Shown: one piece after another, positions 1 to 10,854 of the stretch | Numbering within the stretch: position 1 is the first letter of the stretch | Layout of the letters: every line of letters begins with the position of its first letter | Program-made: the position numbers and the translations under genes | The notes under the pieces: model-generated | Told to the model about the DNA's origin: nothing | The model's input: only the letters and a program-made list of their open reading frames with translations | Databases searched by the model: none | Source of the DNA: Rhododendron vialii | Taxonomy: Eukaryota; Streptophyta; Magnoliopsida; Ericales; Ericaceae | Direction of reading: 5' to 3' | NCBI RefSeq assembly: GCF_030253575.1 | Contig: NC_080559.1 | Coordinates: forward strand, 31,770,501 to 31,834,500 | Length of the DNA: 64,000 nt

Positions 1-1
1 T

Positions 2-2575
2 CTCGGAGGGGTGTGGAAACATTGTTCTTTCAAGTCTACGAAACTCCAGACTCCTCGTTGCGATTATGAGTTCTCGGACTATCCTTGGCCAACAAGAGAT
101 AATTCGAGTTTCCCATCGTATGTGGAGATATTAGAGTACTTGACCTCTTATGCTACTCACTTTGACTTGTTGAAGTTTGTTAGCTTCAACTCGAAAGTGG
201 TAGAAATCCGGTTTGTTGGTCATGACATCAATGTTTTAGGTGGTGGTGGAGGAGGAGAAGGTTTGTCGGCAGCCGTTGGTCAGCCTATTTGGGAGGTTGC
301 TGTCCAGACCGACCAATCAAACACTGTTCAGGTTGCTTTTTTAGATTCTAGCTAGCTAGACGTACACTGTTCTGGTTAATTATTAACACTTTGACAATTC
401 TAGAGTTGATCATTTTTGGTTTTCTTTTTTCTTTGATGGGAATCATTTTATTTTTTTCTAACTAAACCTATTGGTTAATTTTTAATACAGTGGCATGCCT
501 TTGAATTTCTGGTGATTTGCACGGGGAAATATGGCGATGTTCCAAAAATACCAGATTTTCCACACAACAAAGGCCCTGAAGTTTTTGGGGGAAAGGTTTT
601 GCACACTATGGATTACAGCAAACTGGAGAAAGAAGAAGCCACTCAACTACTTCAAGGGAAAAAGGTTGTAGTCATCGGCTACAAAAAATCAGCCATTGAT
701 TTGGCTGTTGAATGTGCTGAATCAAATCAAGGTAATCAAATTTAACGAAAATTTCTTTCAGTCAGTGATCATGGAATATAATAAATATCCATTTCATAAG
801 GTTCTAAATTTATGGCAATTGGAAAAAAAAGTAGTGTTTTGTAATTATAGTTCAGGCGTTAGAACCCTTGCACACACATCGGCTAATTATGACGGAATCA
901 ATCAATCATGCCTTACACTAGTGGGGGGCCAATTATGCTTGAAAAAAGTTCTATATGAACTTAATTACCACCACGTGGTGCCCAATACTCTTATTTATTC
1001 TATATTTTTTTAAATTTCATACATTTAATATTGGACTCTACCCCTGAACCACCAAATAAATTTTTGTGGGAAACAAGGCATCTTGTAGTAAAGGTAGAAT
1101 AGACAAGGAGTGAAGTGTGTGATGGGTTGACTAGTAGTCTTGTAGTCAACCAAAAAGGCATACTTAAACTAATTTTGGGCATTGTCTGACTCTGACTCTG
1201 ACTCTGAATATCAATATCAATATTCCCTTTTGCCTCATTTGGACTCTAGCAAAGAATTAATTTCCATGTACAAATGATGAAATTCAACGGCACCAACCTA
1301 AAGAACACCATGTGCTCTTTGATTAATTCCACACTTTGTCAATGTTGGAAAAATGCTTTGAAAACTCAAAATATGTACCCAAGAAAAATATTCAACTCCA
1401 ACCTCCATGGCCGTGCAAACTTTAACAAAAACAAGCAAAAAGATCTATTTTCAAGAACTCGATCAATATGCATCCTCAATGCGCCCTCAGTTGGGCTTAG
1501 TATGATTGTAGCTTATGTCTTCTGTACATTAATTCATCAGATACTTGTATTCTATGACAACTTGTAATGAAAAAAAACACAATATTTCCTTGATCATATT
1601 TGTGGAAACACATACATGAAATCTATTTTTGCAGTATCGTGATAACTAATGGTGTCTAGAATCAAAATTATTTGTTGTAGGGCCAGAAGGTCAAACATGC
1701 ACCATGGTGGTCCGGACCCTTCATTGGACAGTACCGCATTACTGGGTTTGGGGTTTGCCATTTTACCTGTTCTATTCAACTAGATCATCTCAATTCCTCC
1801 ATCAAAGCCCTAACCAGGGCTTGCTAAGGAACCTCCTTTGCTGTCTATTATCTCCTGCGGTGGGTGCATATATATATACACACACAAATACACATATATA
1901 CTGCTTATTTTCATCCTTAGTAATTAAAACTAATTATATGTGATGGGGTTTAAATTCTTGACAGCGGCGATCTATATCGAAGATAATAGAGTCCTATTTG
2001 GCTTGGAAGCTTCCGTTAAACAAGTACGGACTGAAGCCGGATCACCCTTTTGAAGAAGACTATGCATCTTGTCAAATGGCTATTTTGCCCGAAAATTTCT
2101 TTTCCGAGGCTGATAAGGGGAAGATTGCTTTCAAAAACTCAACATCCAAGTGGTGGTTTTGGGAAGGAGGTGTTGAATTCGAAGACAAGACTAAGTTGGA
2201 GGCTGATGTTGTGGTTCTGGCCACCGGTTTTGATGGGAAGAAGAAGCTAAGAGATATAATACCGCAGCCATTTCGGAGTTTGGTTGAGTTTCCTTCTGGC
2301 ATGATGCCTTTATACAGGTAATTGTCACTCCCTCCGTCTTCGTTCTTTAGTCCCTTTTATAAGTTCGTGCCACTTTTCAATTAATTAACACTTTTAATCT
2401 ATAATATTTTTTAGGTAATTTTGGAAACATCGTTTAAAAGAGCTCATTGAAATCTATCAAATAATATTCATATTGCATATAATTAGTATTACCAATTTAA
2501 AGTTATAATTAATTTTTTATTTGGTTAAGATATGACGAGGGACAAAAGAATAGAGATGGAGGAAGTATGCCATAA

Positions 2576-2623
<48 letters not shown>

Positions 2624-3421
2624 CAGTTAGCTTCTTGTAAGGGATCCCTTACTTAGCTTAAGTGCAGAGCTCATAGATTTCGATCGAATTTTGATGATCC
2701 GAATAGTTCAATGTGATCATAACATGATTTTAAAGGTTCCCGCAAGTAATCAGCAAAAAATATGATGACCGATAAGTGCTTCATCCGAGCAGTTTTCATT
2801 GAACGGTTCAGTAAAATTAAAACTGCTCAGATCAAACACTTCCCAGTCATATTTTTTGTTGATTTCTCTCGAGAATTCTTAAAATCACGTTCTGAACACA
2901 TTGAACAGTTCATATCATCGAAATTTGATAAGGAAAGGGAGGTCCGCGCTTAAGGACTTCACTTAAAGGCCCTTACAAGAAATTTTCGGTATATCTATAT
3001 ATATAGATATACACACACACAATTAAAAACATGATGGTAACTGATTGTTGTGAATTATATACACACGTACGCGTGCAGGGGGACGATCAATCCAATGATT
3101 CCGAACATGGCATTCGTCGGCTACATTGAGAGTGTCTCAAACCTGCACACGGCAGAGTTGCGTTGCAAATGGTTGGCTCGACTAATAGATAACCAATTCA
3201 AGCTCCCAAGTGTGGAGAAGATGCTCGAGCAAACCACTAAAGAGATGGAAATCATGAAGAAAACAACAAGATTCTACAGAAGAAGCTGCATTTCTACTTT
3301 CAGTATAAACCACAGTGATGAAATCTGCCAAGAGATGGGATGGTCTTCTTGGAGGAAGAAGAGCTGGTTTTCTGAAGCCTTTAGCCCATACATGAGCCAA
3401 GATTATCAAGAGGAGATTTAA
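2..3421 (+). CDS. FMO1: FMO1-type flavin-containing monooxygenase, 5'-partial, 5 exons in window
   Basis: Exons 2-331 (frame enters at base 2), 491-731, 1681-1859, 1965-2317, 3079-3421; all introns are GT-AG and phases agree (0, 1, 0, 2), giving 481 residues plus TAA. Seen: the FMO signature F-G-G-K-V-L-H-T-M-D-Y (FxGxxxHxxxY) in exon 2, the NADPH-side VVVIGYKKSA motif just after it, and VVLATGFDG near the end of exon 4. The C-terminal exon carries the plant FMO1 pattern PNMAFVGYIES. The missing N-terminus (about 45-50 residues) should hold the FAD-binding GxGxxG. Family knowledge: clade I plant FMOs include FMO1, which N-hydroxylates pipecolate to N-hydroxypipecolate in systemic acquired resistance; assigning that substrate here is inference. 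Not a YUCCA type: the sequence follows FMO1 throughout. Intron 4 is bloated by two transposon-like insertions. Confidence 0.93.
732..1680 (+). other. FMO intron 2
   Basis: Phase-1 intron of 949 bp with donor GGTAATC and acceptor TTGTAG. It contains a short (GACTCT)n run near 1187-1205 followed by (AATATC)n. No coding signal or TE termini were recognised; the open frames here are non-coding. Confidence 0.8.
2328..2565. mobile_element. Stowaway-like MITE in FMO intron 4
   Basis: Left end CTCCCTCCGTC, right end GATGGAGGAAG followed by TA; about 238 bp, AT-rich, non-coding. The CTCCCTCCGT terminus is the classic Stowaway (Tc1/mariner) end. The left TA duplication appears decayed to CA. Confidence 0.7.
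2579..2617. repeat. (TA)n microsatellite
   Basis: About 39 bp of alternating TA in FMO intron 4. Confidence 0.95.
2632..2982. mobile_element. Long palindromic element, GATCCGA family, in FMO intron 4
   Basis: Terminal inverted repeat TTCTTGTAAGGG at the left and its complement at the right. Inner arms are inverted copies of a GATGATCCGA..GTTCAATGTG motif followed by ACGTGATTTTAA. The centre is a smaller inverted repeat built on GAGCAGTTTT..AAAACTGCTC. No coding capacity. Other members lie at 7690-7990, 10507-10854, 18486-18865 and 47612-47932. Confidence 0.75.
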
Positions 3422-3470
3422 AGCTAGCTAGCTAGCCATATCATGTGGTTTTACTTCAAATAATTTGATA
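3422..3470. other. FMO 3' flank
   Basis: Short spacer between the FMO stop and a Stowaway element, starting with a GCTA tandem (AGCTAGCTAGCTAGC). No clear polyadenylation signal was identified. Confidence 0.5.
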
Positions 3471-3707
3471 CTCCCACCGTTTCATATTGAGAGTCCATCA
3501 CGAAAAATCATGTCATTTTTCAAATAAAAAAATCATCTACTTCCGTGTATAATTTTTAAAATTTTTTCAAACCAAATTAAAGTAATAATCGAGATATTTA
3601 ATACGGTGCGGAAAAATTCAAACAATTATACACGGAAGTAGTTGATTTTTTTATTTGAAAAATGACAAAAGAGAGAGAGTGAGACTCTCAATATAGAACG
3701 GATGGAG
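3471..3707. mobile_element. Stowaway-like MITE (237 bp)
   Basis: Left end CTCCCACCGTTTC, right end GAACGGATGGAG, flanked by TA on both sides (3469-3470 and 3708-3709). Long inner arms pair (ACTTCCGTGTATAATT against its complement), making the element almost a full hairpin. Confidence 0.88.
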
Positions 3708-3754
3708 TATTTCATTTATATCATGTTTCATTGTTGTAAGAGAATAAAATAAAT

Positions 3755-4061
3755 GCAGATTCGAAACACTTATTGGAGGTAGAATTTGTAATTTATTCCC
3801 ATTTCTTTGCACTTTATGAGAGAATGTAGAAAGGACTCATCATACGTTTTAGATATTTGGATCTCCAAATTGTCTATGGTTCTCTAAATATGGAGACCAT
3901 ACTCTCATTTTGGAGACAAAATCTCTAAAAAGTACGATGAGTCTCTTCTATATTATCTAATAAAGTGTAAAAAATGAAAATAAATTACAAATTCTCCCTC
4001 CAATATATCACATTCATTCTCTATTTTAAACTTTTAGAGATGGGTTGGAGATGCTCATTAC
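3755..4061. mobile_element. Foldback MITE, decayed left end
   Basis: Arms GTAGAATTTGTAATTTATTC and GAATAAATTACAAATTC-like pair across a centre containing ACTCATCATACG and CGATGAGTC. The right end GGAGATGCTC resembles the Tourist/Harbinger-like MITEs at 6473 and 9429, but the matching left end is not visible. Confidence 0.55.
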
Positions 4062-4740
4062 AGGTAGAGATTTATATGGGAAATGAAGACCTATATATAC
4101 ATGCAATCAATAAAGCATATTTCTTCTTCTTATGCTAGGTTCTCCATGTCATTAATTCGCGCGCACGTGTTTCATGTTTCAAAACCATCGACTTCGAATT
4201 GCATACATTAACTCGATCGACATCAAAATTGAAACAAATAAAATTACGAAACTTTATCAATGTCGTTTGGCAATCCACTCAAATTTCATCAAGGAATTTG
4301 TAGTACGTAGAGCACTAGTCTTTTTAGTTAGCTGTAAGTTGAGTAATATTTCTTGAGAAACTTGATTTTTTTTTTAATTCATAGGGGCAAAACTACTCTG
4401 TTTCGTAATTTCGCTCCTACGAATTTCAAAAAACATACCTATCGATATCCGTTAGAACTGATTTTTTACAAGTTTCATAAAATATTATTTTAAAATTTAT
4501 AAATATTTTTTTGTATTTTTATAATATCCAAAGTGAACTCCAATAAACATGCGGTGGACGGTCACCGCATGTGCGCTGTGGTGCTCATAGTGCCTCTGTT
4601 TTTTTTGTGACTCTTGAGTTACTATAGGCCGTGAACTACAAAGAACAAAAAGTGGATGCCAACAGCCAACGCTTCGTTCTTGGTGACATGCATTATGCCT
4701 TTTGGCGCTTTGCCAACTTATTCCCCCTTTTCGGCCTCAA
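4062..4740. other. Intergenic, no gene seen
   Basis: AT-rich. Bases 4630-4735 share phrases with 10985-11055 (GCTTTTGGC.CTTTGCCAACTT), so the two places are diverged copies of one repeat; this copy is interrupted by the next element. Confidence 0.5.
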
Positions 4741-4741
4741 G

Positions 4742-5740
4742 GGCCCGTTTGGGTGCCGGCTTATGAAGGGGATAACTAATACCCCATTTATATTTGGGCC
4801 CACGGCTTATCCCTCGTTTGGGAAGCCATTTGAGGTTGGGTATTGTTTTATCCCGTTCTTGTGCAATACCGGAGAAAGGGGTATTAGGGGGTCTTACCTA
4901 TGGACAGGGTCTGAGGTATCCATAACTTATACCCCAATCCCCCTCAAAAAATGACAATTTCACCCCTCCTTATCCCCCTCCCCAATCCCTACACCATTTT
5001 TGTTTCCTGGAGCAATAAACAAAAAATAGAAAGAAGAAGAACAGTAGCAACAAGAACAGATCGGAGAAAGGACAGATCGGAGAGAGGAGGGATCGAACCA
5101 GTCGTAGCTGCTGCTGATGCTTCTTCTTTTTCTTCTTCTGTCGCCGCTGTTGCTACCGCCGTAGTTCTCTCGCTCTTTCTCTCCCTCTCCCTCTCTCCCT
5201 CTTTCTCTGTTAAACGGTGAAAAGAAAAGGTGAAACGAAAAGGTAACAGTAATAAGAAAGGAAGAAAAGAATAAGAAAAATGATTGTGTGCATATGAGAC
5301 CACGTGATATCATACACCCTCACCAATAATTAATTAAAATGAACATATAATTAAATTATAAATATTTTAATTATTTTATATAATTATATTTATTAACTAA
5401 TTTACAATTATTATTTGTGAAAAAAAATTTAATTAAAGTTGAATTTCCTAATTATACATTTAATCTAATGAATAATCTAACTTAACACTGCACAAGGGCA
5501 AAATAGTCAATTGACAGCTTTTTACATCATACACCCTTCCTTACCCCCCAATTTATCCCTCATCCAAACGAAGTATTATTTAATCTCCCTTTTCTAATAC
5601 CTCATCTAAACAACCTACTATTTAATCCACCTTCATAAACATCACATCAATGTGGGTCATCCCTTATTAACTAATACCCCCTACTATCTTATCCCCTTAT
5701 TAACTAATACCCTCAATTCTTTCCCACATCCAAACGGGCC
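4742..5740. mobile_element. Non-autonomous ~1 kb DNA element with GGCCCGTTTGG ends
   Basis: Left terminus GGCCCGTTTGG at 4742 and its exact complement CCAAACGGGCC ending at 5740. Internal sequence repeats GGGGTAT/ATACCCC and AACTAATACCCC near both ends. Open frames inside (4631-4954, 4951-5313) are low-complexity Ser/Arg/Glu runs, not proteins. No convincing target duplication; hAT-like by terminus style, low certainty on superfamily. Confidence 0.7.
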
Positions 5741-5811
5741 GCTAAGGGTTTTGTCAAGTGGGTACAAAAAAGTAAATTAGAATCTCACGGAATTCAAACA
5801 TATCAATCTTA

Positions 5812-6259
5812 GAGCATCCACATTGTAATAAGCAAATTGGTATGGATAAGCAAACTTAACAACAATGCTAAAAAAAACACCTCACATTGTAATAAGCAAA
5901 GTTACAAGTCTTTTAGCAAATAACCAAATTACACACATTCCATAACCAAACTTAACAACTTTTACCAATAACCAAAACTCAATAATCAAACCCAATAACC
6001 AAATTCAAAACTAAAAAACACCCCACATTAGAATCGTCTCATCGAGAAAAATAATTTGGTGTGGTCGGGTGTGTGATTAGGACTCGTTTGTAATTGGACA
6101 TAGGTACATTGCGTATTGTGGGGTTTTTTTTATAGGGATGAAAAAATAACCAATGTGGAGATAAAGTTTGTTAAGTTTGATTATGAACTAAATGGATAAT
6201 CAAATGCTGACGTGGCATATTTTGATTATTGATTTTGATTATTCTCATTGCGGATGCTC
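5812..6259. mobile_element. Tourist-like MITE, GAGCATCC ends
   Basis: Left GAGCATCCACATTG, right TCTCATTGCGGATGCTC, with subterminal AATAAGCAAA.. and TTTGATTATT complements. TTA precedes the left end; the right flank is not an exact copy. Same group as 30049-30858. Confidence 0.65.
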
Positions 6260-6424
6260 TCGGTCGTTTGTTTCGAGGTCTCGAAATTAGTTAAGGTTTA
6301 CACAAATTGGCATGGAATACCCGGTTATAAAAATTAAAAAAAGAACTTATTAATTTCCCCCCTCTATTGTTTCTTTCTTTCTCTTGTATAACAAAGCGGG
6401 TAAACGTGGACCTCGTGTCAGGCA

Positions 6425-6472
6425 TATACCTCTCCTTACGTCTGCGTTATACCTCTCCTTACGTCTGCGTTA
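6425..6472 (+). repeat. Short tandem duplication (2 x ~24 bp)
   Basis: ATACCTCTCCTTACGTCTGC is present twice in direct succession immediately left of the next MITE. Confidence 0.85.
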
Positions 6473-6818
6473 GAGCATCTCCAATCCACCTTCGATGTGA
6501 CACATTGAGGGGAGATTTTATAATTTATTATCTTTTTTCTTCACTTTTTGTAGTTTTTGAAAGAATTTTTGAAAGACTCACCGTCCTTTTTAGAATTTGG
6601 TCCTCCAAAAGTAAATTTGGTCCTCTAAAAATGGAGGATCAAAAGTAAATTTGGAGTATAAAATTCCTCCAAACTCTAAAAAGGACGATGGGTCCCTCAA
6701 AGATTCTCTCAAAAAGTACAAAAAGTGAAGAAAAAATAGAATAAATTACAAAGTCTCTTCTCAATGTGTTACATCCATACCCTAATTTGGAAGAAATTGA
6801 GATGGATTGAAGATGCTC
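6473..6818. mobile_element. Tourist/PIF-Harbinger-like MITE (346 bp)
   Basis: Left end GAGCATCTCCAATCC, right end GGATTGAAGATGCTC, with TTA on both sides (6470-6472 and 6819-6821), the target duplication expected for PIF/Harbinger. Arms pair through AAAGGACGATGGGTC and its counterpart. A second short duplication (ATTCGTGTGGTCACAA twice) follows at 6821-6867. Confidence 0.82.
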
Positions 6819-6867
6819 TTATTCGTGTGGTCACAACGTACCGTTATTCGTGTGGTCACAAAGTACC

Positions 6868-7283
6868 AGGCAAGGGACCAAGACGAGAGAGCTAGCTAGC
6901 TATAGCCTATAGCTATTCCGGCCTCACAAATGTTAAGGATATCAGAACCACTAAAATCTCTATTATTATTAGCCATATAAAGGCTATATATGTTGACTGA
7001 TATTTGCGCACTAAACAGTACTCCGATGCATGTAAATTAACCTCACAAATTTTTATAATGCATGCCTCGCGTGCGTTGGATGATTGTGGACGCATTTGTG
7101 TCCGAATAAATTAGTTTCGATGATTTGAGCCGCTTCTTTTGAATATCAATGGTTACATGTAATTCACTCAAACGGATATCGATAATCATCCTGACGAATC
7201 ATATTTGTCTTGCAAAAAATGTATGTGGATAATTCTGACAATGAAAAATCCCAACCCTTATCATTTTCCTTGAATAATATTTA
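6868..7283. other. Intergenic, nothing recognised
   Basis: AT-rich DNA without termini, coding frames or RNA-like folds that I can support. Confidence 0.6.
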
Positions 7284-7463
7284 GGTAATTGATTTTTACA
7301 CTTTCCTTTTTATAACCACGTTCTCTTTTTGTCTTACTGTGATTTGAATTGACAAAATAAATCTTTAATTTGGATACTTTTTTATACTTTTTTTACACTT
7401 GGAAGGACAACGTTATAATTTCCATCACAAAAAGATAAAAGGGAGTGTGAACATCACTACCCT
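7284..7463. mobile_element. Small foldback MITE, TTTACACT family
   Basis: Inverted ends GTAATTGATTTTTACACTTTC and GAGTGTGAACATCACTACC-like complement, with CTCTTTTTGT / ACAAAAAGATA paired inside. Related ends occur at 7587-8025, 13385-13580 and 62921-63104. Confidence 0.6.
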
Positions 7464-7586
7464 AATATTTAATTCATGCCAAACCCTTATGATATAATTA
7501 GTTAGTCAAATCATAGAAAAATACAAACGTGGTGAATTCCATTTTAATTTCTTGTGTGCATGGGTAATATTTCTCCTTTTATGTTA

Positions 7587-8025
7587 GGGAAATGATTTTA
7601 ACACTTTTTTATTATAAATTGACGCTCTTTTTGTTTTTGTTTTTATACACGTGAAAGTATCAAATGACCCTTTATATGTATGTGAGTAAGCTTCTAATGC
7701 GGACCTCCACATCCAAGCAAAGTGCGGACCTTTCCTTTTCCGATCGAATTTCGATGATCCGAGCCGCTCAATGTGTTCAGAACGTGATTTAAGGATATCC
7801 GCAAGAAATCAGCAAAAAAAAAATCGGAAAAGGCTTCATCCGAGCAGTTTTTGTTTATTTTTTATTGAACGGTTCAAATAAAAACTGCTCAAATCAAGCC
7901 ATTCCAGGTCATTTTTTTTGCCGATTTCTCGTGGCTACACTTAAAATCACATTCTGAACACATTGAACGGCTCGGATCATCAAAATTAAATATTAAAAAA
8001 AAAGGTGTGAAAATCATTTCCCTTG
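7587..8025. mobile_element. Composite MITE: TTTACACT-family shell
   Basis: Outer ends GGGAAATGATTTTAACAC and GTGTGAAAATCATTTCCC are near-perfect complements, enclosing a member of the long GATCCGA palindrome family (about 7690-7990). One foldback element has therefore inserted into another. Confidence 0.72.
7690..7990. mobile_element. GATCCGA-family palindrome nested in a MITE
   Basis: Left arm GATGATCCGAGCCGCTCAAT with AACGTGATTTAAGG; right arm carries the complement ending GGCTCGGATCATC. Core inverted repeat GAGCAGTTTTT..AAAACTGCTC. Non-coding. Confidence 0.75.
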
Positions 8026-8380
8026 ACTTATGGGGTGTTTCCCGTAGACAATAACTGCAGGATCATCTTTTGTTGAAAAATGCCAAATTATTTTCACTTA
8101 CCCAAAAATCGTTGAAAATTAAATGTTAAGATATTTCCACTAACTAATAAGTTACAGATGAAATACAAAATTCGTTACTTAGTGTAAATAACAAGCTAAA
8201 ATGTCATGACCTGCTTGCCCAAAATTGTTAGCGAAAACCTGGCCTTATTTAAGTAGTAGTACAGTATAATTTTCAACAAATAGCCGGAGTGAGTAGGTGT
8301 AATCTCTTATCCCAAATGTATCAGATAATTTAGCACGTGTACATTTACAGAGAGTTGTGTCCAGAGAGTTGTCTATTGGC
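8026..8380. other. Intergenic before the tandem gene pair
   Basis: AT-rich, no recognised element. The duplicated unit begins near 8385, where AGCATCCCAGACTCGATTCT matches AGCATCCGAGACTCGATTCT at 12294. Confidence 0.6.
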
Positions 8381-8480
8381 ATCTACCTAGCATCCCAGAC
8401 TCGATTCTCAGCATCTTTACAATGGTACGTACATCCTCTCCCGCCACCTGATCCGGTGGCCCTCCTTTCTCTCACCTCCC

Positions 8481-8490
8481 TCTATAAAAC
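8481..8490 (+). promoter_or_regulatory. TATA box of tandem gene 1
   Basis: TCTATAAAAC about 115 bp before the ATG, followed by a (CT)n run (about 8494-8520) that would fall in the leader. The second copy has the same arrangement. Confidence 0.75.
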
Positions 8491-8602
8491 CTCCTCTCTC
8501 TCTCTCTCTCTCTCTCTCGCCTCCCTCCACTAACCCAAATACAACACAAACTCTTTCTCTATCACCAATTTACTCCATTTAGTGAGAGAGAGAGAGAGAA
8601 AG

Positions 8603-9100
8603 ATGAATGGCTTGGATTCACCGCTCGAGGCCCTGGCCTTCAATTACCTGAGTTTCGCTTTCTCAACGGCCGTCAACAACGTCTGGACATGGGTGGTCGC
8701 AGTCATTACGGCGGCCGTTAGTTTCTGGCAGATCAGAGCCGCCGGTTGTGCTGGTCCCGCGAAATCCCAACCTGACCGCCGTCGGATTAGCGAGCCGATT
8801 ACTACCGTTTCAACGACGACTACGGCGGTGAATTTTGTACTGGAGACCGATGGCGGTGCCAATGAAGGAAGGAGGAGACTCAGGAGAGGGAAATTCACTG
8901 TTTATTATGATGAGATCAGTGAGGGCGTGGAGGGCGATTCGACGGCGGATGACGGCGGTGAGGGGTGTCGTTGGGGTGGGGATTGGGAGAGAGGGTTGAG
9001 AATGAGAGTGGGGGAGGATGTGAGTTTGGGGTGGTACCGTAATCAGGATTTGACGGTGATTGACGGTAACGTCGTTAGGTTATGGGATTGGGGATGCTGA
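8603..9100 (+). CDS. Small plant membrane-anchored protein, tandem copy 1 (165 aa)
   Basis: Single exon. ATG at 8603 is chosen because the copy at 12478 starts at the same residue and both are preceded by TATA and CT leader; the upstream in-frame GTG lies in the GAGA repeat. Residues about 13-42 form a hydrophobic segment containing FNYLSFAFSTAV and AVITAAVSFW, so one membrane span near the N-terminus is likely. The middle is Ser/Thr/Arg-rich and low in order. The C-terminal half has conserved blocks GKFTVYYDE and QDLTVIDGNVVRLWDW shared with copy 2. I recall similar unnamed plant proteins but cannot name a function. Copy 1 has a 7-residue insert (NNVWTWV region) relative to copy 2. Confidence 0.82.
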   Translation: MNGLDSPLEALAFNYLSFAFSTAVNNVWTWVVAVITAAVSFWQIRAAGCAGPAKSQPDRRRISEPITTVSTTTTAVNFVLETDGGANEGRRRLRRGKFTVYYDEISEGVEGDSTADDGGEGCRWGGDWERGLRMRVGEDVSLGWYRNQDLTVIDGNVVRLWDWGC

Positions 9101-9343
9101 TTGTGGTAATTAACGGGAATTTAACTTAAACTAGTTGTAATTAGTGTTTGGTTATTCTCAGGTAGTGGTGAGGGGTGTTTAATTTAATTTGGTTAATTAT
9201 GGTTTTGGATTAGGAAGTTTGTTAAGAAGAGTCATTGGTTTTGGTAATTAATAATTAATGTACCTGAGGCCTTTGAATTGTGTATACATCTATATATGAT
9301 TTCTAAGCATTTCATAAAACAAGCTCTCTCTCTCTCTCTCTCT

Positions 9344-9438
9344 CTATTGTTTTCTTTGTTATTTATGTTGGAGATTCATTAGAGCATCTCGCTATTGTTT
9401 TCTTTGTTATTTATGTTGGAGATTCATTAGAGCATCTC
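9344..9438 (+). repeat. 48-bp tandem duplication
   Basis: Two successive copies beginning CTATTGTTTTCTTTGTTATT and ending AGAGCATCTC. The second copy's AGAGCATCTC is the left end of the following MITE, so the duplication includes the MITE tip. Confidence 0.85.
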
Positions 9439-9697
9439 CGCTCCTTATGTAAATTTGAGTAAAAATCACCCAAAATATCACTCCACTCCTTACTCAAACT
9501 CAAACCAAAATCAAATTTGGTTTGAACCAAATCCTTACTCAAATTTAGAAGGTTATTTTCTCCCTTTCAAATTTACAACTATGTCATTAATGAAACATTT
9601 ATTCAAATTTATGGATTGCTACCTACCAAATCAAGTTTTACCCAAATTTTTACTCAAAACTTCGGGTAAAAAATTGAGTAAGGAGTGGAGATGCTCT
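9429..9697. mobile_element. Tourist-like MITE in 3' flank of copy 1
   Basis: Left AGAGCATCTCCGCTCCTTA, right TAAGGAGTGGAGATGCTCT (one mismatch). Flanks are TTA and TTG at the GAGC boundary. Absent from the equivalent place downstream of copy 2, so it arrived after the duplication or was lost there. Confidence 0.8.
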
Positions 9698-10000
9698 TGA
9701 GTCTAATTACAATTCCAAAGCCATCAACTTTGATGACCAATTGGCTGCCATCTTGAGGGTCAATCTTTCCAAGAAAACAGTATGTAGGATACATGAACTC
9801 AAACCTGGTGGAGGAGAAGAAGGTTTAACAAAGTACTAATAGTGACAATATAACGATCAAGCTCAGTGTGCATGGTAGCAAATCTTTTGGTGTGTGTCAT
9901 TTGCTTCCACTAGCTAATACCAAATCAACGATACGATACGAGCAAGAAACGTAGCAACAACAAGTTCAGTGTCCATGGCAAATCTTTTGGTGTGTGTGAT
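9698..10000 (+). repeat. 3' end of duplicated unit 1
   Basis: Non-coding. AATTCCAAAGCCATCAAC.T and GATGACCAATTGG match 13583-13627, and CTGGTGGAGGAGA..GAAGGTTTAA matches 14080-14112, so the segmental duplication reaches well past the gene. Confidence 0.75.
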
Positions 10001-10506
10001 TTGTTTGCGCGCACAAAGGTCGATCTAGTACTGTACTCTAACACTACGTTAATTTTCAACTTCAGATGACTGTAGATTGATTATTACTACGTGTGTATAT
10101 TACAACTGCAAGTGTGGTAAGTCAATGTATTTTATGTAAATTCCAAAACCTGCTTCCATACAAAATGCTTTATTCATTTCAATCAACAACCAACCGGCAT
10201 GGAACTCTCGTGCAAATTAAGCACAAGGCCTCTCGCCTAGTGTATCAATAACGCATTTCTTCTTATGCTAGGTTCTTTATGTCACGTACTCACGCGTGTT
10301 TTCAAAACAAAAAAACTTGAATTGCATAGGTCTCAACATCAAAATCGGAACAAATAAAATTATAAAACTTTATCAATATTGAATCGCAAACACTAACAAA
10401 AATGTCTATCGCGAAGAAACGATTTCAGCACTAAAGCGTCAAATTTTGCTTTGAATTTCTATACTAGAATTATGTAAATGTCGATATGCATATCCATATA
10501 TAATAT
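10001..10506. other. Intergenic, nothing firm
   Basis: AT-rich. Bases 10255-10400 share wording with 4130-4260 (CTTCTTATGCTAGGTTCT, CATCAAAAT.GAAACAAATAAA), so a diverged repeat pair is present; its class is not clear. Confidence 0.5.
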
Positions 10507-10854
10507 CAGTCCCGATCAAGTCCACACCTCTTACGGTCTGCACCGTCAGCACCTCTCCTTTTCAGATCGGATTTCGATGATCCGAGCTGTTCAATGTGTT
10601 CAGAACGTGATTTTAAGGGTATCCTCGAGAAATCAGCAAAAAAATACCAGAAAAAGCTTGATTTGAGTAGTTTTTTATTGAGCCGTTTAATAAAAAACTC
10701 TTTAGATGAAAGCCTTGCCGATCTTTTTTTTTTTGTCGATTTCTCGAGGGTACCCTTAAAATCACGTTGAGCGGCTCGGATCATTGAAATTCGATCGGAA
10801 AAGGAGAGATGCCGACAGTGCGGACCGGAAGAGGTGTGGACTTGATTCGGACTG
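10507..10854. mobile_element. GATCCGA-family palindrome (348 bp)
   Basis: Ends CAGTCCCGATCAAGTCCAC and GTGGACTTGATTCGGACTG. Inner arms GATGATCCGAGCTGTTCAAT and the complement GCGGCTCGGATCATTG; core AGTAGTTTTTTATTGA with complementary AATAAAAAACT. The best-preserved termini of the family in this window. Open frames on both strands are mirror images from the palindrome. Confidence 0.8.

Noticed and set aside
4951-5313. Overlapping open frames on both strands rich in Ser, Arg and Glu
   Set aside because: They arise from CT/GA-rich low-complexity sequence within the GGCCCGTTTGG element; no domain, start context or splice support.
8582-8602. In-frame GTG start for tandem gene 1
   Set aside because: Lies in the GAGA leader; copy 2 supports the ATG at 8603.
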